DNA from: Zygnema circumcarinatum
Lineage: Eukaryota; Streptophyta; Zygnematophyceae; Zygnematales; Zygnemataceae
Assembly (NCBI GenBank): GCA_037447605.1
Contig: CM074819.1
Location: 724,634-769,305, forward strand
DNA length: 44,672 nucleotides
Reading direction: 5' to 3'
Positions 43,701 to 44,672 of the stretch are shown piece by piece. The position numbers and the translations under genes were made by a program. Under the pieces are notes generated by a model. That model saw only the letters and a program-made list of their open reading frames with translations, did no database searches and was not told the origin of the DNA. Each line of letters begins with the position of its first letter. The first letter of the stretch is position 1.

Positions 43701-44015
43701 CCATGCCCAGACCAGCCCTGAAGAGCCCAAATTCACTACAAACAAACCAAAATTTACCTTTCACAGATTTCCTAACCATTTCCCACATAGAACCCACCGC
43801 CCCTCCGGGCCCCGCGAGGCACGGTTTAGGGTTCAGAGAGGGGGAGGGCTAAGGGTTCAGAGGTTTTAGAGTTCAGAGGGAACAACAAGCAACCTCGCCT
43901 ACAATAAAAAGAGCGCTAACACAATTACCTGCACTGCTACACAAATTTCGATATTGAAAACTTCCTCAAACCCTAAAACCCTAAACCCTAGATTGGACCC
44001 TAATTTCTCGGCAAT
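43700..44015. other. SRPK 3' flank with telo-box repeats
   Basis: At 43967-43990 three AAACCCTA-type telomere-like motifs occur in a row, with CTAAACCCTAGA at the end. In plants such telo-boxes are often promoter elements; here they follow the SRPK stop at 44016 by about 30 bases. No gene seen. Confidence 0.5.
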
Positions 44016-44672
44016 TTATCCGTGTTTTTGGCTTCCATTCATGCCTCCCTGAACCCCTGCAATCGCCACATGCTCCATGGCCGCCTCCGCCTCCGCCAAG
44101 GCCTCCCCCGCCCCCCCAAACCCTCCCCTCTTCCTCCCTCCCACCTTCAACCCCTCCCTCTCCCTCTCCCTCTCCCTCTCCCTCTCCCTCTCCCTCTCCT
44201 TCTCCTTCTCCTTCTCCCCATCTTCCCGACTCCACGCTTTACCCCCACTCCCACTCCCACTCCCGCTCCCTCTCCCTCCCTCTCTCTCCCCCCCTCCCCC
44301 TCCCCCTCCCCCTCCCCCTTCCATCCTCTCTTCCTTCCGCTTCCGCACGTCCTCCTCCTCCCCGTCCTCCCCCCCCCTCCTCCTCCTCCTCTCCTCCCAC
44401 TCCCTCTCCCTCTCCCTCTCTAGCAGCGCGGGCAGCGGCGTGGGTTCCGGGTTGAGCCAGGGGTGGTGCAGCGCCTGCCGGGCGGTGGCCCTCCTCTCGG
44501 GGCCGTAGTCGAGCAGCGGCGCCAGGAAGGCCGTGAGCCCCGCGGCGTCCCCCTCCGCGAAGTTGTACTTCTCCACGAGGACGCGCTCCAGCGGCCAGTA
44601 CCGCAGCCGCCGGATGTGCCGGAGCTCGCCGTGGCGCGTGAAGTAGTCGCGGGAGTACCGCCCGCCTAACGC
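44016..44672 (-). CDS. SRPK-type serine/arginine protein kinase, C-terminal exon, 5' partial
   Basis: The minus-strand open frame enters from the window end and stops at 44016 (218 residues here). It starts inside the kinase domain: GGRYSRDYF, then LRHIRRLRYWPLERVLVEKY, FLAPLLDYGPERRATARQAL and HHPWLN are the end of the catalytic domain (subdomains X-XI) of SR-protein kinases, which phosphorylate splicing factors. The SRPK spacer insert and active site lie outside. After HPWLN comes a tail of about 130 residues made of Glu-Arg, Gly, Ser-Gly and Lys-Glu repeats encoded by CTCTCC/GAGAGG microsatellite (44150-44425). It closes with a less repetitive MEHVAIAGVQGG segment like the end of plant SRPKs. 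The coding DNA near the window end is very GC-rich. Splicing within the tail cannot be excluded. Confidence 0.85.
   Translation of the reverse strand, partial: ALGGRYSRDYFTRHGELRHIRRLRYWPLERVLVEKYNFAEGDAAGLTAFLAPLLDYGPERRATARQALHHPWLNPEPTPLPALLEREREREWEERRRRRGGEDGEEEDVRKRKEERMEGGGGGGGGGGEREGGRGSGSGSGSGGKAWSREDGEKEKEKEREREREREREREREGLKVGGRKRGGFGGAGEALAEAEAAMEHVAIAGVQGGMNGSQKHG

Noticed and set aside
43967-43990. Chromosome-end telomere repeat
   Set aside because: Only about three imperfect AAACCCTA motifs inside unique sequence; better read as telo-boxes or a short interstitial tract.

Overview
This is eukaryotic nuclear DNA from the green lineage, most likely a streptophyte with a repeat-rich genome (charophyte alga, bryophyte or fern; species not determined). 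The evidence is GT-AG introns in consistent phase, a plant-type 115-residue MIF/MDL protein, an HMA1-type metal ATPase with a chloroplast-type N-terminus, an SRPK-type kinase tail and AAACCCTA telo-box motifs. There are about five genes in 45 kb. The rest is microsatellite, minisatellite, inverted-repeat transposons and unassigned DNA.

Layout. 64-4086 (+): a GH5 endoglucanase in at least seven exons, 5' end outside the window, closest in motif pattern to the bacterial subfamily GH5_1. 4700-5397: CT-rich array. 5401-7333: six TIR elements packed end to end, one nested in another, with T-N-A target duplications. 7553-10826: a tandem repeat followed by three long-arm inverted-repeat (foldback) elements. 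11700-14420: a 2.7-kb CT-only minisatellite with higher-order repeats. 14705-16706 (+): an unrecognised, probably real protein gene whose 5' part runs through a GAGAGG repeat. 17944-19794 (-): MIF/MDL tautomerase, three exons. 20029-21545: a CCAAT/ACGT dyad and a family of hairpin repeats. 22600-33570: gene-poor, T-rich DNA with two diverged ~1.1-kb repeat copies, a 51-bp coding-like minisatellite, a second copy of one MITE and two tRNA-like (SINE-like) sequences. 33574-42605 (-): the HMA1-type ATPase in 13 exons that splice in frame to 1020 residues. 42960-43990: promoter-like DNA with CACGT/CCAAT boxes and an RY-motif tandem repeat. 44016-44672 (-): C-terminal exon of an SRPK kinase.

The genes do not form a pathway. 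The common thread is simple-sequence growth around splice sites and in coding sequence. Several introns carry CCCTCT tracts immediately before their acceptors. In the ATPase gene, minisatellites have copied the exon-7 acceptor four times, in frame, and its donor three times. The same GAGAGG hexamer also encodes Arg-Glu tracts in two proteins.
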